In this document: piece by piece, positions 26,657-39,000 of the stretch
Layout of the letters: each line of letters opens with the position of its first letter
Position numbering within the stretch: the stretch's first letter is position 1
Assembly (NCBI GenBank): GCA_026413225.1
Contig: CM048591.1
Span: forward strand, 71,388,052 to 71,452,051
Length of the DNA: 64,000 nt
Source: Otis tarda
Lineage: Eukaryota > Chordata > Aves > Otidiformes > Otididae
Reading direction: 5' to 3'
Position numbers and translations under genes: made by a program
The notes under the pieces: generated by a model
Told to the model about the DNA's origin: nothing
Database searches by the model: none
Seen by the model: the letters and a program-made list of their open reading frames with translations, nothing else

Positions 26657-28369
26657 CAAGACAGGTATGTAGGGGACAAAAGAAAATCCAAGGAGAATGT
26701 AGGCCCCCTCCGGAAGGTAACGGGTGTCGTGGTTACCCGGGATGTGGAGAAGGCTGAGGTACTCAACGACTTTTTTGCCTCAGTCTTCACTGATAAGGGC
26801 TCTTGTCTCCCCACCCAAGCTGTGGAAGGCACAGGCAGGGACTGTGAGGATGAAGAACCGCCCACGGTGCTCGAAGAGCAGGTTCAGGACCATCTAAGGA
26901 ACTTGAAGGTGCATAAGTCCATGGGGCCTGATGAGATCCATCCGCGCGTCCTGAAGGAACTGGCGGATGAAGTTGCCAAGCCACTGGCCATCATATTTGA
27001 GAAATCGTGGAGGTCTGGTGAGGTCCCCGATGACTGGAAGAGAGGGAACATAACCCCCATTTTTAAAAAGGGGAGTAAGGAAGACCCGGGCAACTACAGG
27101 CCGGTCAGCCTCACCTCCGTGCCTGGCAAGGTCATGGAGCAGATTCTCCTGGAAACCATGCTAAGGCACATGGAGAGCAAGGAGGTGGTTGGTGACAGCC
27201 AACATGGCTTCACCAAGGGCAGATCGTGCCTGACCAATTTGGTGGCCTTTTATGACGGGGTAACAGCATCGGTGGACAAGGGACGGGCAACGGATATCGT
27301 CTACCTGGACTTGTGCAAAGCTTTTGACACTGTCCCGCACGACATCCTTCTCTCTAAACTAGAGAGGCATGGGTTCGATGGATGGACCACTCGGTGGATA
27401 AGGAGTTGGCTGGATGGCCGCACTCAGAGAGTGGTGGTCAACGGCTCAATGTCCAAGTGGAGACCGGTCACGAGTGGCGTCCCTCAGGGGTCCGTGTTGG
27501 GCCCGGCCCTGTTCAACATCTTTGTCGGCGACATGGACAGTGGGATAGAGTGCACCCTCAGCAAGTTCGCCGATGACACCAAGCTGTGTGGTGCCGTCGA
27601 CTCGCTGGAAGGGAGGGATGCCATCCAGAGGGACCTGGACAGGCTGGAGAGGTGGGCCCGTGCCAACCTCATGAAGTTCAACCAGGCCAAGTGCAAGGTC
27701 CTGCACCTGGGTCGTGGCAATCCCAGGCACAAATACAGGCTGGGCGGAGAATGGATTGAGAGCAGCCCTGAGGAGAAAGACTTGGGAGTGCTGGTGGACG
27801 AGAGGCTCAACATGAGCGGGCAATGCGCCCTTGCGGCCCAGAAGGCCAACCGCATCCTGGGCTGCATCAAGAGGAGCGTGGCCGGCAGGTCGAGGGAGGT
27901 GATTCTGCCCCTCTACTCTGCCCTGGTGAGACCCCACCTGGAGTACTGCGTCCAGTTCTGGAGCCCCCAACACAAGAAGGACATGGACCAGTTGGAAAGG
28001 GTCCAGAGGAGGGCCACCAAGATGATCAGAGGGCTGGAGCACCTCTCCTATGAGGACAGGCTGAGAGAGTTGGGGCTGTTCAGCCTGGAGAAGAGGAGGC
28101 TCCGGGGAGACCTGATAGCGGTCTTCCAATACCTCAAGGGGGCCTACAGGAAAGATGGGGAGAAACTGTTCAGTAGGGCCTGTTGTGATAGGACAAGGGG
28201 TAATGGGTTTAAATTAGAAGGAGCTAGGTTTAGATTAGATATTAGAAAAAAATTTTTTACAATGAGAGTTGTAGAGCACTGGAACAGGTTGCCCAGAGAG
28301 GTGGTGGATGCCCCATCCCTGGAAGTGTTCAAGGCCAGGCTGGATGAGGCTCTGAGCAACCTGATCTAG
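26657..28369 (+). CDS. CR1 ORF2 remnant: reverse transcriptase, endonuclease missing
   Basis: This is an uninterrupted frame of 570 codons ending in TAG. It has no genuine ATG at its left end; the frame opens just after a TGA at 26654 and reads [14 protein letters not shown] at the edge of the element. The native start and the N-terminal endonuclease were lost by 5' truncation. Non-LTR reverse transcriptase motifs are visible in order: NYRPVSLTS (about 27090), YLDLCKAFD (from 27302, first catalytic Asp), [10 protein letters not shown] (from 27476) and FADD (27566-27577, the YxDD-equivalent with the catalytic Asp pair). The C-terminal CR1-specific region follows: [37 protein letters not shown] and a final LSNLI. 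In an intact CR1 the protein performs target-primed reverse transcription. This copy cannot do so on its own. With no start codon or promoter evident, it is probably not expressed. Confidence 0.93.
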   Translation, partial: QDRYVGDKRKSKENVGPLRKVTGVVVTRDVEKAEVLNDFFASVFTDKGSCLPTQAVEGTGRDCEDEEPPTVLEEQVQDHLRNLKVHKSMGPDEIHPRVLKELADEVAKPLAIIFEKSWRSGEVPDDWKRGNITPIFKKGSKEDPGNYRPVSLTSVPGKVMEQILLETMLRHMESKEVVGDSQHGFTKGRSCLTNLVAFYDGVTASVDKGRATDIVYLDLCKAFDTVPHDILLSKLERHGFDGWTTRWIRSWLDGRTQRVVVNGSMSKWRPVTSGVPQGSVLGPALFNIFVGDMDSGIECTLSKFADDTKLCGAVDSLEGRDAIQRDLDRLERWARANLMKFNQAKCKVLHLGRGNPRHKYRLGGEWIESSPEEKDLGVLVDERLNMSGQCALAAQKANRILGCIKRSVAGRSREVILPLYSALVRPHLEYCVQFWSPQHKKDMDQLERVQRRATKMIRGLEHLSYEDRLRELGLFSLEKRRLRGDLIAVFQYLKGAYRKDGEKLFSRACCDRTRGNGFKLEGARFRLDIRKKFFTMRVVEHWNRLPREVVDAPSLEVFKARLDEALSNLI

Positions 28370-28462
28370 TCAGGGATGTCCCTGCTCTTGCAGGGGGGTT
28401 GGACTAGATGACCTTGGAAGGTCCCTTCCAACTCTAACCATTCTATGATTCTATGATTCTAT
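26672..28462 (+). mobile_element. CR1 LINE, 5'-truncated, well preserved
   Basis: About 1.8 kb of CR1 in the plus orientation. The left boundary falls in the linker between endonuclease and reverse transcriptase (gacaaaagaaaatccaagg), so the endonuclease half is absent. An intact RT frame stops at 28369. The short 3' UTR holds the block gggggttggactagatgacc and ends in three ATTCTATG-type units (about 28440-28462). CpG dinucleotides are abundant, unlike the other copies, which points to recent insertion. No clear target duplication is expected or seen for CR1. Confidence 0.97.
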
Positions 28463-30122
28463 TAAGTAATATGATGGCCTCTGTGGTGACTTCTGTAAGC
28501 ACTGTCAATGCCCAGCACATCCCAGGATCAAACGTCTCATGAGAAAGGACCAAATTGACTCACTGTTTCCTGCTTTCTTATTGAATGCTTTTATTTTCTT
28601 TCATAAGCAAGTAAAACTCTACTCATACAAAATGGAGAGGTTATGGCGAAATGGCAGAAGTAGCTAATTAGAAGAGCCATTCTCCTCTGGGAGCTGATTC
28701 TGGAAGAACTGCACAATTTAAGGCCCTGATTCAGGGACATATGTCAATACTGTGGATAGTGCTTAATCATGAAATCAATACTCCAAATTAAGCGCACGTG
28801 CTTACCTCTTGGCCAGGAGCTGGTTTGGAATAGCATTTCCATACTCTTTAAGAACACAGTGCTAATTTCCTTTGAAACATTTTCTTATTCTCTTGTTATT
28901 CAGCTCTCTACAGAGCTACTTTCCCCTCATGAGCCTCAGAAAAATCTGAATAGATTTGTTACTGGTTGTGAGTTTGAACCACTTGGAGAGTGGAAAGTTT
29001 CGGCGAAAGATTTAGCTATGAATGGGTTTACAAGCCTTGACTTCCAGACTCATCCTCAGCAACTAGATACTGGTAGCAGTGGAGGATTCCTGAACATGTA
29101 TTCTTGTGAGCAGCAAAACTGGCCAGGACCTAGTTAGGTTTGGGATTTTTTTTTTTTTCCTTCCTGTTGGTATCAGCAAGCAGGAAAACATAATGTACAC
29201 ATTTGGTTCACTTAGGTTTTGTCAGAGTCTGGGCTGTGCATCCAGTGTGGCAGGTTAGCCACAGCACAGGCAGAGACACCAAAGCAAACTGAAAGGCTTT
29301 GAGTCTTTGCTGAAATCTAGTCTGCAACAGTAAAAGTTTTTCTCAGTCTTTTCTCAGCTGTGCATGGGAACTCTGTCAGCATGCAGTTTAAGTGATATAT
29401 TTTATGGATATCTGTAGGGCAGTTATTCTTTCCCAAGCACGACAGTTCATTTTGAAGTGGCTATTGCAGGGAAGGCATATGACTTACTATTCATATCATG
29501 CTTGCAGCATGCATGCAAGCATGCTTGCTTTCAGTACCCTAACACTGGATCTCCACCTTCTTAAACCCAAGCTCACATTTGCTTCAAAATTAGCAAGTGA
29601 TTCAATCCAGCATGCTAGTTATGGCAGAATAGCAGCCCGAGGACACCTGGAGCAGCATCTTCTAGAGCTAACTGCACTATATGTAATGAATTCAAGTAAT
29701 GATCTCACACCTCAAATAGTATTAATGGGGAAAAAAAAAGGTTTGGCTGACACACAAAGCCCACCCAGAAATACCAGTCTGTGGTACAGTCCCTTGCCTG
29801 TTTCCAGGGGCGTGAAGCTTTTGACGCAGCTTGTGAAGATGTCATCTTATTGGCAGCATACCCCAGCCGCTTGTGGTCTCACCATTTGGAAACACGTTAT
29901 GAAGACTTGGTGCAGAGATGCTGTCTGCTTGGTTATTATTAGTTTCCTGATATTGCTACTGTTGTAGTCCTAGTGTCCTTTGTCATGTTGCTGTAGGTGC
30001 TCACATGCTGGGAAGTCAAGGAGCAGCACGAAGGTATTGTGGGCTGTAGTTTTGTAGCAGAGTGGGGCTGCAGCTCTGAAAGCACGCACTGAGGGCTGTG
30101 GGGCTGGCTGGTGGCTATGAGT
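28463..30122. other. intergenic DNA with an old repeat trace and a palindrome
   Basis: The segment at about 28715-28808 (ggccctgattcag, later attaagcgcacgtgctta) resembles an old palindromic amniote repeat. At 29497-29523 lies a 10-bp inverted repeat, CATGCTTGCA and its complement around a 7-base loop. A frame open for 191 codons (29392-29967) has no ATG at its left end and no recognisable domain; I do not call it a gene. Confidence 0.45.
28715..28808. repeat. trace of an ancient interspersed repeat
   Basis: The blocks ggccctgattcag and attaagcgcacgtgctta, about 60 bases apart, recall a palindromic repeat frequent in turtle and bird genomes (consensus idea: 'ccctgattcagcaaagcacttaagcacgtgctta'). 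The match is from memory and degraded. Confidence 0.4.
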
Positions 30123-30589
30123 TGTGATGGGCTGGCCTTGGCTATCTGCCAGATGCCCACACAGCTGATCTCTCATTCCTCCTCCTCAACAGGACATGGC
30201 GGGGAGAAAATAAGATAGCAAAGCTTGTATGGGTTGAGATAAAACCAGGAAGATCACTCACCATTTACTGTCAGGGACAAAACAGATACAACTTGGGGAA
30301 AATTAATTTAATTTATTGCCAATTAAAATAAGTTTGGAAAGTGAGAAAGAAAGACAAAAACTAAAACATCTTCCTCCTTCCACCCCTTCACCCAGGCTCA
30401 GCATCTCTCCTTCATTCCTGACTCCTTCACCCTCTCCCTGCAAACACTGCAGAGGGATGAGGAAATGGGGTTGTGGTCAGTTTGCGACAGCTCCTCTCTA
30501 CCATTCCTTCTTCTTCAAGTAGCTTTCTTACCTTCTCTCTGATGTGAGATAGGCCCAGGCTGCGTTTTCAGCTAGCCCACCTGAGCACA
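30123..30589 (-). mobile_element. ERVL-like LTR remnant
   Basis: The left end TGTGATGGGCTGGCC and the blocks gggttgagataaaacc, gatcactcaccatttactgtcagggacaaaacag, ttaatttaatttattgccaat and cggtcagttt-like sequence match the reverse complement of the 3' half of the common avian ERVL-type LTR, the same broad family as the copy at 57356. Clear similarity ends near 30535. A possible right terminus CACA at 30589 is followed by TGAGG, compared with TGAGT before the left end, but this boundary is tentative. No internal retroviral genes are adjacent. Confidence 0.8.
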
Positions 30590-31971
30590 TGAGGTGGCTG
30601 CGTAAGCAGGTCACACTTTGCAGACAAAGTGCCAGCACCCCCAAGACACAACGGGATACTAAAAATGGACATGTGCACCCCCCCTTTCTGGGTTCTGCAG
30701 GGCTGTTTGCAAGCGGTTTGGAGAAGCAGGTTTTCCCATTGGGAAGCAGACCTCTGGTTGGCAATCAATAAAGCAATCCTTTAATATTCCTCTGACTGGG
30801 CAAAAAAAAGAGGTGTGTACTATAAATTTGTGTTGAAAGGACACCGTTCCCCCCTCCTCTGAGGAAGTGCCTGTGATAGAAAAAGGTGGATAAACAAATA
30901 ATCCTCTGGTTTTAATGAACACATCCATTATATCTGCAATAGTTATGGCAACAGGAATTATGTACTTCGAGGCAGCATCTCTTGTGCCTTGTAAACACCT
31001 CAGACTTCTGTCAGGGCCCCCGCTGGGGCTATTTACAGCTTCAATATTACAAGGTAGCTACTGTCTAATTATACACAACTGGATTGGTTTCTATCACTCA
31101 GGTCCTTGGTTAACCCTTAATAATAATTAATTTTTTTACTGTTACACTGTATATCAACTTAAAACTTTCAAGATACTAAGGTGCCCCAATAGAGTAGAAA
31201 ACCTATTAAGACATCAAGACATGCATGCTTTGCAACTTCTGTTTTTGTTAGTGGTAAAAAGCCCCAGGAAAAAAAAAAAACACAACAAAAAAAAAACAAA
31301 AAACAAAAAAACCCAAAACAAACCTATAAAGAAGAAGCAAAAAAAGAGAAAAAAAAAAAAAAGAGAAAAAAAAAAAGGGAGCAGCACAAAGTCATTGGAA
31401 CTGGGACTCAGAACTTATAACACTTGCATTGCAAGAGACCTGTTGTCCTCATTTACTTTCACATTTTTTTAATGAAGAACTAGCCTGCATGTAGGACGTG
31501 GTTCCAATGTATGAGTGTGTTAATCTGATCTACATTAGGCAGCCAGTGTGTGACACGTAGCCCTGGCTCAGTTGACTGAGTTTTCCTCACTGCTGAGCTT
31601 CAAGGGATTTTTACTTGTCCTGTCATTGGGGGCTGCAATCTTTACGCAGGCATTTATTTAAGACTTCTTGTAAACAGAAATGGCCTGCTTAGAGGAAATG
31701 AGGTGAAGGAAAGGGAATATCTGCTGCTAAGATAGCATAGTTTTCCATAGTGACGTCCTTTGAACCAAATGATCAGAATTACTCTTGGGTTCAGGCCAAG
31801 GGGGCGATTAGGATCTTCCGCTCAACCTGCACCTACAGACTGTGCTTTTACACTAGGAAAGGGTGAAGCAGTAGGAAAAAACTATTAATCTATTTCTCCC
31901 AACATTCCTCCCTTTCCTCCCATAGCATTTGATTAAAACAATAGGCTGGGCTCTGCTTTCCTTGTCACAAG
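30590..31971. other. intergenic DNA with an A-rich low-complexity tract
   Basis: No gene is supported. Positions 31269-31380 are an A-rich run with interspersed C and G that yields a lysine-rich open frame of no significance. Confidence 0.5.
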
Positions 31972-31983
31972 TTGTTATCAAGC

Positions 31984-32262
31984 AAATCAGGGAATATGCA
32001 TTTCTCCCAGTCCAGGAAACATTCAGGAATACAGCAGAACAGCTGGCAAGAAGTGAATGTGGAGCCATTTGACAGGAAGGAAGATCTACCCCTGAGAGCA
32101 ATTCCAGAGGAAATAAACATCAAACCAAATGACTTACAAGGCACTGTAACCTCATTTGTTGGCAAATTGAATACTCTTACCACACATATAAATATTCTTG
32201 AGGAGAGATCAGATCTTGTGGGCTCACAGCTATTAAAACAGCACAGTTTTAAGAGCATGTGA
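31984..32262 (+). pseudogene. possible relic coding segment with coiled-coil heptads
   Basis: An open frame of about 95 codons that ends at 32262. Residues encoded at 32134-32235 show hydrophobic residues at successive 4/3 spacings (L, V, F, L, L, I, L, then V and L, with one S in the series), the signature of a two-stranded coiled coil. The heptads are followed by LEERSDL-like acidic/basic residues. The upstream part is mixed (PFDRKEDLPLRAIPEE). This could be a relic of a LINE ORF1 with a coiled-coil trimerisation region, an exon of a host coiled-coil protein, or chance. No ATG start or clean splice sites were established. I do not recognise the family. Confidence 0.3.
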
Positions 32263-35092
32263 GGAGAGGTTGAACAAACATCTTAGCTGTAAAACTCATT
32301 AACGAGCCATCATAAACCAGTAAATTTGAGAGTATAAATGCTAGAAAATCAAGTCAGGTTTCACAGTATTCACACATGGATGAACAGAGGAAATAGCAGG
32401 GAGAAGAGCACCTCAGATGGCGTGAAATAGCTCTGCTTGGATGGGCTGTAAAAGGACAGGATGCTCCTACTGCACAGAACAGGTTGCAGGTGCTCTTCAG
32501 CAAGAGGGCTCGTATGCAACGCGCAGGTCTTTTGGGCTGATCCCTGCTGCAGCTTGATAAGCTCAGAGTACAGCAGCAGAGAATGACGTCTATGTCCAAA
32601 GCTGAGGGTAGGTAAAAACCAGATGGACTGGTAGATGCATAGTACTATACCCAGACTGTGGTAGATACTGGAATGAGAGACTGCTAAAACAGGAGGGCTC
32701 TCAGTTTTTCTTGCATGTTGGCTAAGGTTGACAAAATGTGTTTTCCTTTATGACCTAAAGGGAAAGGAATTAAATGGAAAACAGCTTATTTTGGGTCTCT
32801 CCAGGAAGAGAAACATAGATTAAGAACACAGCTTTATTAGCTCTGGGAGCCATTTCTAGAACTCTGTGTTTTAACCAGGAAAATTATTACATTATTAAAT
32901 AAACCTTTGGGTATTCATTCAAATTTGCTTTTCCTCCTTTATGTTTAAAGCTTCAACAACTGTAGCAAATGCATGTGGAGGTGTGTGTCAGCCCTGACAA
33001 TGCAATTTACATGATGCTTGCGTTGCATCCTCTCTCTTTAAACCCAGGAGAGAAGGCTGTGATTAATTTAATGGTAAGGCTTCCTGCATTTATCAAAATG
33101 ACTAAAGCTAGGGTTTTTCTGTGGATGTGTGAACACAGAATGTTCGTTGTTACATTTTCAAAAGGCATACATCTTAGAGAGAATAGACTTTTCAAGACAT
33201 AGTTGCTGTATTTCTGAGCCTAGATCACATAGCATTAATTGTATAGTTACTCATCTGCCAATGCAAATGGGGCCACTGGATGTCTACACTGGTGGATGAA
33301 TGTGATCGTATGCAAAACAAAAACCATTACAAATTCAGCCTGATGTACCTGAAACCATACAAGAAAGAATAGCTGTGTTTACAAATCTGTCCTACAGATA
33401 TATCCAGTTTCTATTTCTTTCATTCATTACAGGGAGATATTGGAATGTTTATGAGCCCCTCTAAATTTGCTAATGGACTTACCTACTAAAACAGGACCTT
33501 GAAATATGCATGTTCATTTCTCTGAACTAACATTCTTTAACATTTTATTCTTTGCAAAACTGCAAAATGCTTACATTTGTTTAGCTAATGTCCGAAATAT
33601 ATTTGGTTTGGTTTTAATTTTTCATTTGTATAATGCATGTCAGAGGTCACAAGAAATAGTTTGGCTGTCCCTAAATAGTATCTCACAAAATTTTACACCA
33701 ACATACCAAGCAAAAGGCAGAGTAGAAGGAGAACTGGGTCAGAAATATGAAAAAAGCAGCTCCAGAACGTCTGGCAGTGATACAGTATGCAGCATTATAA
33801 TGCCATCATATGCTCTCAGCATGCTGCTTTATTTAAGTTGAAGCTGGTTTTTCACCTTCTCAATTGCAACTTACAAAGAGAAAAAGTGTATGCTAGAGTT
33901 CTCCTATCTAATGTTTGAATTCAAACTTTTCCAATGAAACTTCTTTTTTATGTTTTGGCAGAAAAGCTTCAGATGTTGCCATTTCGATTTTTTTTTTTTC
34001 TTCTTCTCCTGCTTTTTCCCTTTTTGCCTGTGCCTAGGCAGGCTAGTTTCCAGTGTTTCCATGCTGTTACTTTTCTCCACCTTTCCATATTTGATATATT
34101 TTCGTGCTTAGAAAGGTTATAGAGGGCCAAAAGAATGGAGATACAGCAGAATTTTTACTCTGCAACCTGAAAACAGGTACAATATTTAAAAAACAAATGA
34201 GATAAAAACAAAAATGAATAAACATATTTTATTTTATACAGAAACAATAGAGGGAAAAAGCTAATAAATAAAAATTCTGGTTTTGTTGTGAAGTAGTACA
34301 AAAATAATGTTTCTGTTCCCAAGTTTTTCCAAAGTCCCTAGGTAAAAATCAACAATGACATTTATAAACCAAAATAAATCCATCTCTTAAAAAAAGTTCT
34401 AGCACAAAGGGAACATCTAGTTGAAAACCCTAATACCTAGATTTTTAATCATGCTCCTATTTATATAGTCTCACTGTAGCTGCTGATCAGAGGTTCAGTG
34501 GTCAGACAAAACCATAACTTGTTTGGTAGATACTGGTATGGTGATTACCTTCAAGCAAAAATCAAAGAAAAACTTTTTGTATAGTCTAATAAAGTGCCAA
34601 GTCATAAATCCTTCAAATGCTTTATTGCTTTAAAAATTTATTTAGACTAAAATTTCTATAGGCAGTCATATAATCATCAAATCGGAGAGTTATCGTATTA
34701 CAGAGCTTGCACTACAATTTAAGACACCAGCTCAAGATTCAGACAATTTAATGTATGTGTATCCTTGGGTTTTGTACAAGGTTCATTGGTGCATTTTGTA
34801 AACTCCACCAGGTAATCTCTGTGTGGGTCAAGTTAGGTCAAAACAATCCACAACTCAATAGCCCACTACACATCATGGGCCTTCAGCCTCAATGGGTGCT
34901 TGAAACAAAAGACTTACTTATCTTCAGGAATGTCTGGAAAAACAGAGAAAGGTTGAATAACTGAGAGTTCTAGCACAGTATGCACATCCATGAGTCAGCT
35001 TTAAGGCTGGCAGGTGGCACAGGTATGGCATTGCTCTGCTGTCAACCCGAGTTAACAGTCAATTTGGCAGTCTCACTTCTCACTAACCATGG

Positions 35093-35155
35093 ATGAAATC
35101 GTAGCCCCACAAAAGTCAGTGGTAAAACTCGCACTGGCATGAGTAGGGAGGGGTT
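35093..35155. repeat. trace of an ancient interspersed repeat
   Basis: The order gatgaaatcgtagcccca, aaagtcagtggtaaaactcgcactgg resembles an old amniote repeat containing 'gaaatcctggcccc ... gaagtcaatggcaaaactccc'. It is strongly diverged, and the assignment is from memory. Confidence 0.35.
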
Positions 35156-36063
35156 TAGGTTATGCCTTCTGCAATGAAAGACCAGCGTTTATACTCTTAC
35201 TGTACTGACTGAAGCTGGGAATGAGATGCTGGCAAGTCTACGTTACGTCCTCAGCTTGGATTTCAACTATCTTGTTGCCATAGTGTGTTCATTTGCAAAA
35301 TAGGCGTAAAATTGTCTACTTCACAAGTATCTTCACTGCCTTAAATTTATACCTTTGGATTAAACTGTCTCTGTAAATGCAAAGTAGTAATAATCATGTG
35401 AAAATTTCAAATTCTACCGTCACTGTTTGTATTTATGTAACAGCAGGCTGAAAGCATCACAAGATTAAAAAAAATATAGTCCTCCAGAAGTTACTTTAAA
35501 CCCCCAGCCAGTGTACTCCCTAGCAATATTCCCCTATTGCTCTGCTGGGTGCTATCAAATGATGTGACAATAAACAGAGGCACTGGAAATGGAGCAACAG
35601 CAAAAAAAAAAACCCAGGAGTTCTTCATTGCTATATGAAAAAATATCCCCCAGTGTTTCAAATGAATTTTCATCTCATTGAAGTTATCTTTCTATGAGAT
35701 GTATTAATATATTTTATAAAACAAGCTCTCTGCCACACTGCAAGTTCCTTGTTGACTCATTTGGTAGCCCCTGACAGAGCATCAGGAGAGCTTTATTTGG
35801 AAGGACACTGGAGGGAGGCAGATTAAACAGGCTTCTGACTGCATTCAATTTTCTCTAGTTTGGGGAGATTTTGCACCTTTCTTGGAGATTGTACCAGCTG
35901 GGATTAGCACATTCCGCTTCCTGCACTCCTCATAAGGCTGAGAACTGAAGAAAATTAAAATAAAGGTCAGTGAACTTGGCTATGCTTTTCTCTTGCTAAA
36001 AATTTGTCCATATGTTTGCTTCTCTTTGCTTTGATCACATCTTTTTTTGGCAGGCTATATGCA

Positions 36064-36076
36064 TGTGTGTGTGTGT
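36064..36076. repeat. (TG)n microsatellite, short
   Basis: Six to seven TG units within gcatgtgtgtgtgtgtaggg. Confidence 0.9.
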
Positions 36077-39000
36077 AGGGCTTTCATGTTTTTCCATTCC
36101 ACTATGTAACCATTCTGTGGATTCATCAGGCTTCAGCCCGTTTCCATTCACTTTTGTTTATGGAAATAATTTGCGTTTAACTTCGCTTTCACTCTTTCAT
36201 CAAATTTGCTCTCACTTAATGATCGAGGATAGCTCAAGGTGTCCCTTTGTCTGGCTTTTAGCTGACGGTGCCCCCTTGACCCTTCCCACCCCCAGGAGAG
36301 ATGTCCTCTGCTGCCTGGGCTGCAGGCCACACTGTCCTGCCTGTCCTGCTGTGGCCTCGCAGCCTGCTGTGACAGATGCTCTGCAGTGCCCTGGATGGCT
36401 CTGTGGGAGTCTCCCTTCTGCCAGCTCACAGTGTCAGTAGAGGGATTTTGGGAGCAGGACACTTGTCTCTTTTGTTCTGGACCAAGGGCACCAAACCCCT
36501 GTTACCCAGCCCGTCAGTCAGTCAATTGGTAGTTAATCTGGGTCATTTGAACAGACTGGATTTAAATCAATAAACTAATCGTCACTACAAGCCTCCTGAG
36601 CCAACTGCTAATCTTGGCATATTTATACACCTGGTTTTTCTTATCATAGTTTGAAAAAACACACAGAGGACTTTTTTTTTTTTACATATACTTACACCCA
36701 CCCTCTTGCAACAGTTCTAAGATCAGGTCTGACAGCTTTAAACTCAACTTGCTGGCTTATGTACATGCTTTGGAATCTACGTGGCATGAACAATTTCTGT
36801 TGATGAGGTTTCACTGTTAAAAAAAAATCCCCAAGCACAGGGCAGAGGAGGCATCTCCTCAGCAGTGCCCATGCAAGCCAAGGGGAGTGAGTGAGCATGA
36901 GGGCTACCTTAACAGCCACCCGCAAAGCCTGTGCAAAATATTCACCTCGGGGCCCAGGATCACAGCACACTCCCCTCTGCTTGCCTGCAGTACACCGCCC
37001 TTGCCATTTAGTTGTGTGTTCAGAGGCTTTCTGCCAGTTCCCCATTAGTGTATCACAATGAGGTTCAGCTTCTGTTTGATTTCCACAATAAGTCTGAGCA
37101 GCAGAGACTAGGAGAAGTCAAATAAGGGCAGATACTTTATGCAACTGGATCTGAAGTATGGCTGAGCTCAACTAAACCTAGAGGGGACAGCAGAGGATAA
37201 AACAGCTTATACTGGTCAAGCCTTAGTGCTTTTTTTCCTCCTGCCTCTAATTCCATGTTCTAAGCATCTTGGTCCTATGAAGAGATTTACAGCATATGCC
37301 ATTAGAGCTTCTTTTCATTTCCTTTTTTCTTTCTCACTAATATATTTCAAGTTAATTTCAAGTTAAATCTCAGTAACTCTGAGGCTCCCAAAGCCACCTC
37401 CACTGTACTGCTCTGTGTAGGATACTTGCTCAAAAAGTTCTAACTTGTCACCTTCCCATTTCACAGTGAGTTCAGGTGAGTGAAAAGTCACGGGAATGCT
37501 GTTCTCTGGGATATATCACACTGCCCATAACTTCTAACATGGTAAATCTTGGGAAGTATGAAACATCCGGCTCCCATGGCTACAATTCTTGCTTCTTGCT
37601 TTGTAGCGCAGTTCAAGTGAGCAAACTAATGCATGAATCTGCAATCTGTAATTCCTGCTTAGCTAAGAGATTAAAAAGAAAGATTAGGATCAGAGTGAGG
37701 AAGATTTGCAGGTATTATGGGCAGAGAAAATGTTAGATATTGAGTAAGTAAAATGCGTAAATGAATGTATTTAGAGTTTAGGACTTTACTTAATTTAACA
37801 TATGTCACGAATACTTCCCAGTCAAAATTCCTGTCAGCAGTTCAGGAATCCAATAACAATGACTGAAAAATGTACTTCAGTACTGCAGGAGATTAAAAGC
37901 AGTTTGCAGACATTTTGTGCTCAAGGCCTACTTACCCGCTTCCATTCACGGAAAACCTGGCACCAGGTTGAGCACCATCTGTGAAGCTCTGCACGACAGA
38001 GATCTGGTGAGGCACTGGGGAAGATGTCTATTTGTCATCACATGTGTAATTTTTACTAGAACACAGGCTGTGGGGAAACATGCAAATCATTGAAACATAT
38101 GCTACCACTGGAAGGCAGGAAAAAACACTGCCCATGTTCTATTGCTCAGCTAGCCACTCTCCAACAGTAACATTGAAAAAGAGGTGAAACTCAAGGGGGT
38201 TGCTACAAAAAAAAAAGAGATACCTAGAGCACTAAATACTGAAAACATGAAGTGTAAAGCATACATACAATAGAAATGGGCCATCAGCAACACACTACTC
38301 AAAGCACTGAGGCAGTACTAGTGGAGTAAATATATTAGTTATTAAGAATAAAAGAAGAAGGAAGAATACTCAGGCATTTTCACTGGTACGGATGGCACCG
38401 TAAGACACTTCAGAGGGCATGACAAACCTCAGGCACTGAACAAATGAAATTGGCTGGTGGAAAATACATACCAGGAGGAATTTTGAAACACTTGTGCTAA
38501 CTGTTCTGTTTTATGTTAACAACACAGCACATCAGTCTGATCAGCTCATCAAAAACTTCTCTTTGGTTATATAGCTGTGGAGAAAAAGCCAGACTTAGAA
38601 TGCATAAGGAACAGAGCAGAAACTAACATCTAAAATTTTATCATGTCACTATATACAGCAGCACTGAAGCACCTTCACTTGGTATTCTGCACTACTCATT
38701 TTCCTGTGTCAGTTATACAGCAGAAATTAATAAAGATTCAGAGGCTAGATATGAACTAATACATTACTGTCCTGACACTTCTGAGTTCAAGTGACAGGCT
38801 CTCCTTTCGACTTCTCGGTGAACTGATTAATGTAACTATTAATGAAAAGAAAATGAAGCTGAGTGACAAAAGGGTAATGCCATCTCTCTCTTCCTCATCT
38901 ATTGAAGAAATTATGTCTTCAGTTATGTAAATTAAACTATGGCCACTTCTTTTGCCAGGCCAACGAACACCCATGCTGCCTCCTTCCCCCCAGTCCTCCA

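Noticed and set aside
27446-28129. 227-codon open frame on the minus strand inside the young CR1
   Set aside because: It is the antisense shadow of the GC-rich CR1 reverse-transcriptase frame. It has no recognisable domain and lies wholly within the element.
29392-29967. 191-codon plus-strand open frame
   Set aside because: The left end is not an ATG, there is no recognisable domain or splice context, and the composition looks like translated non-coding DNA. It was kept only as a remark in the block description.
31221-31472. Lysine-rich open frame
   Set aside because: It is produced by an A-rich low-complexity tract and has no protein-like variety.
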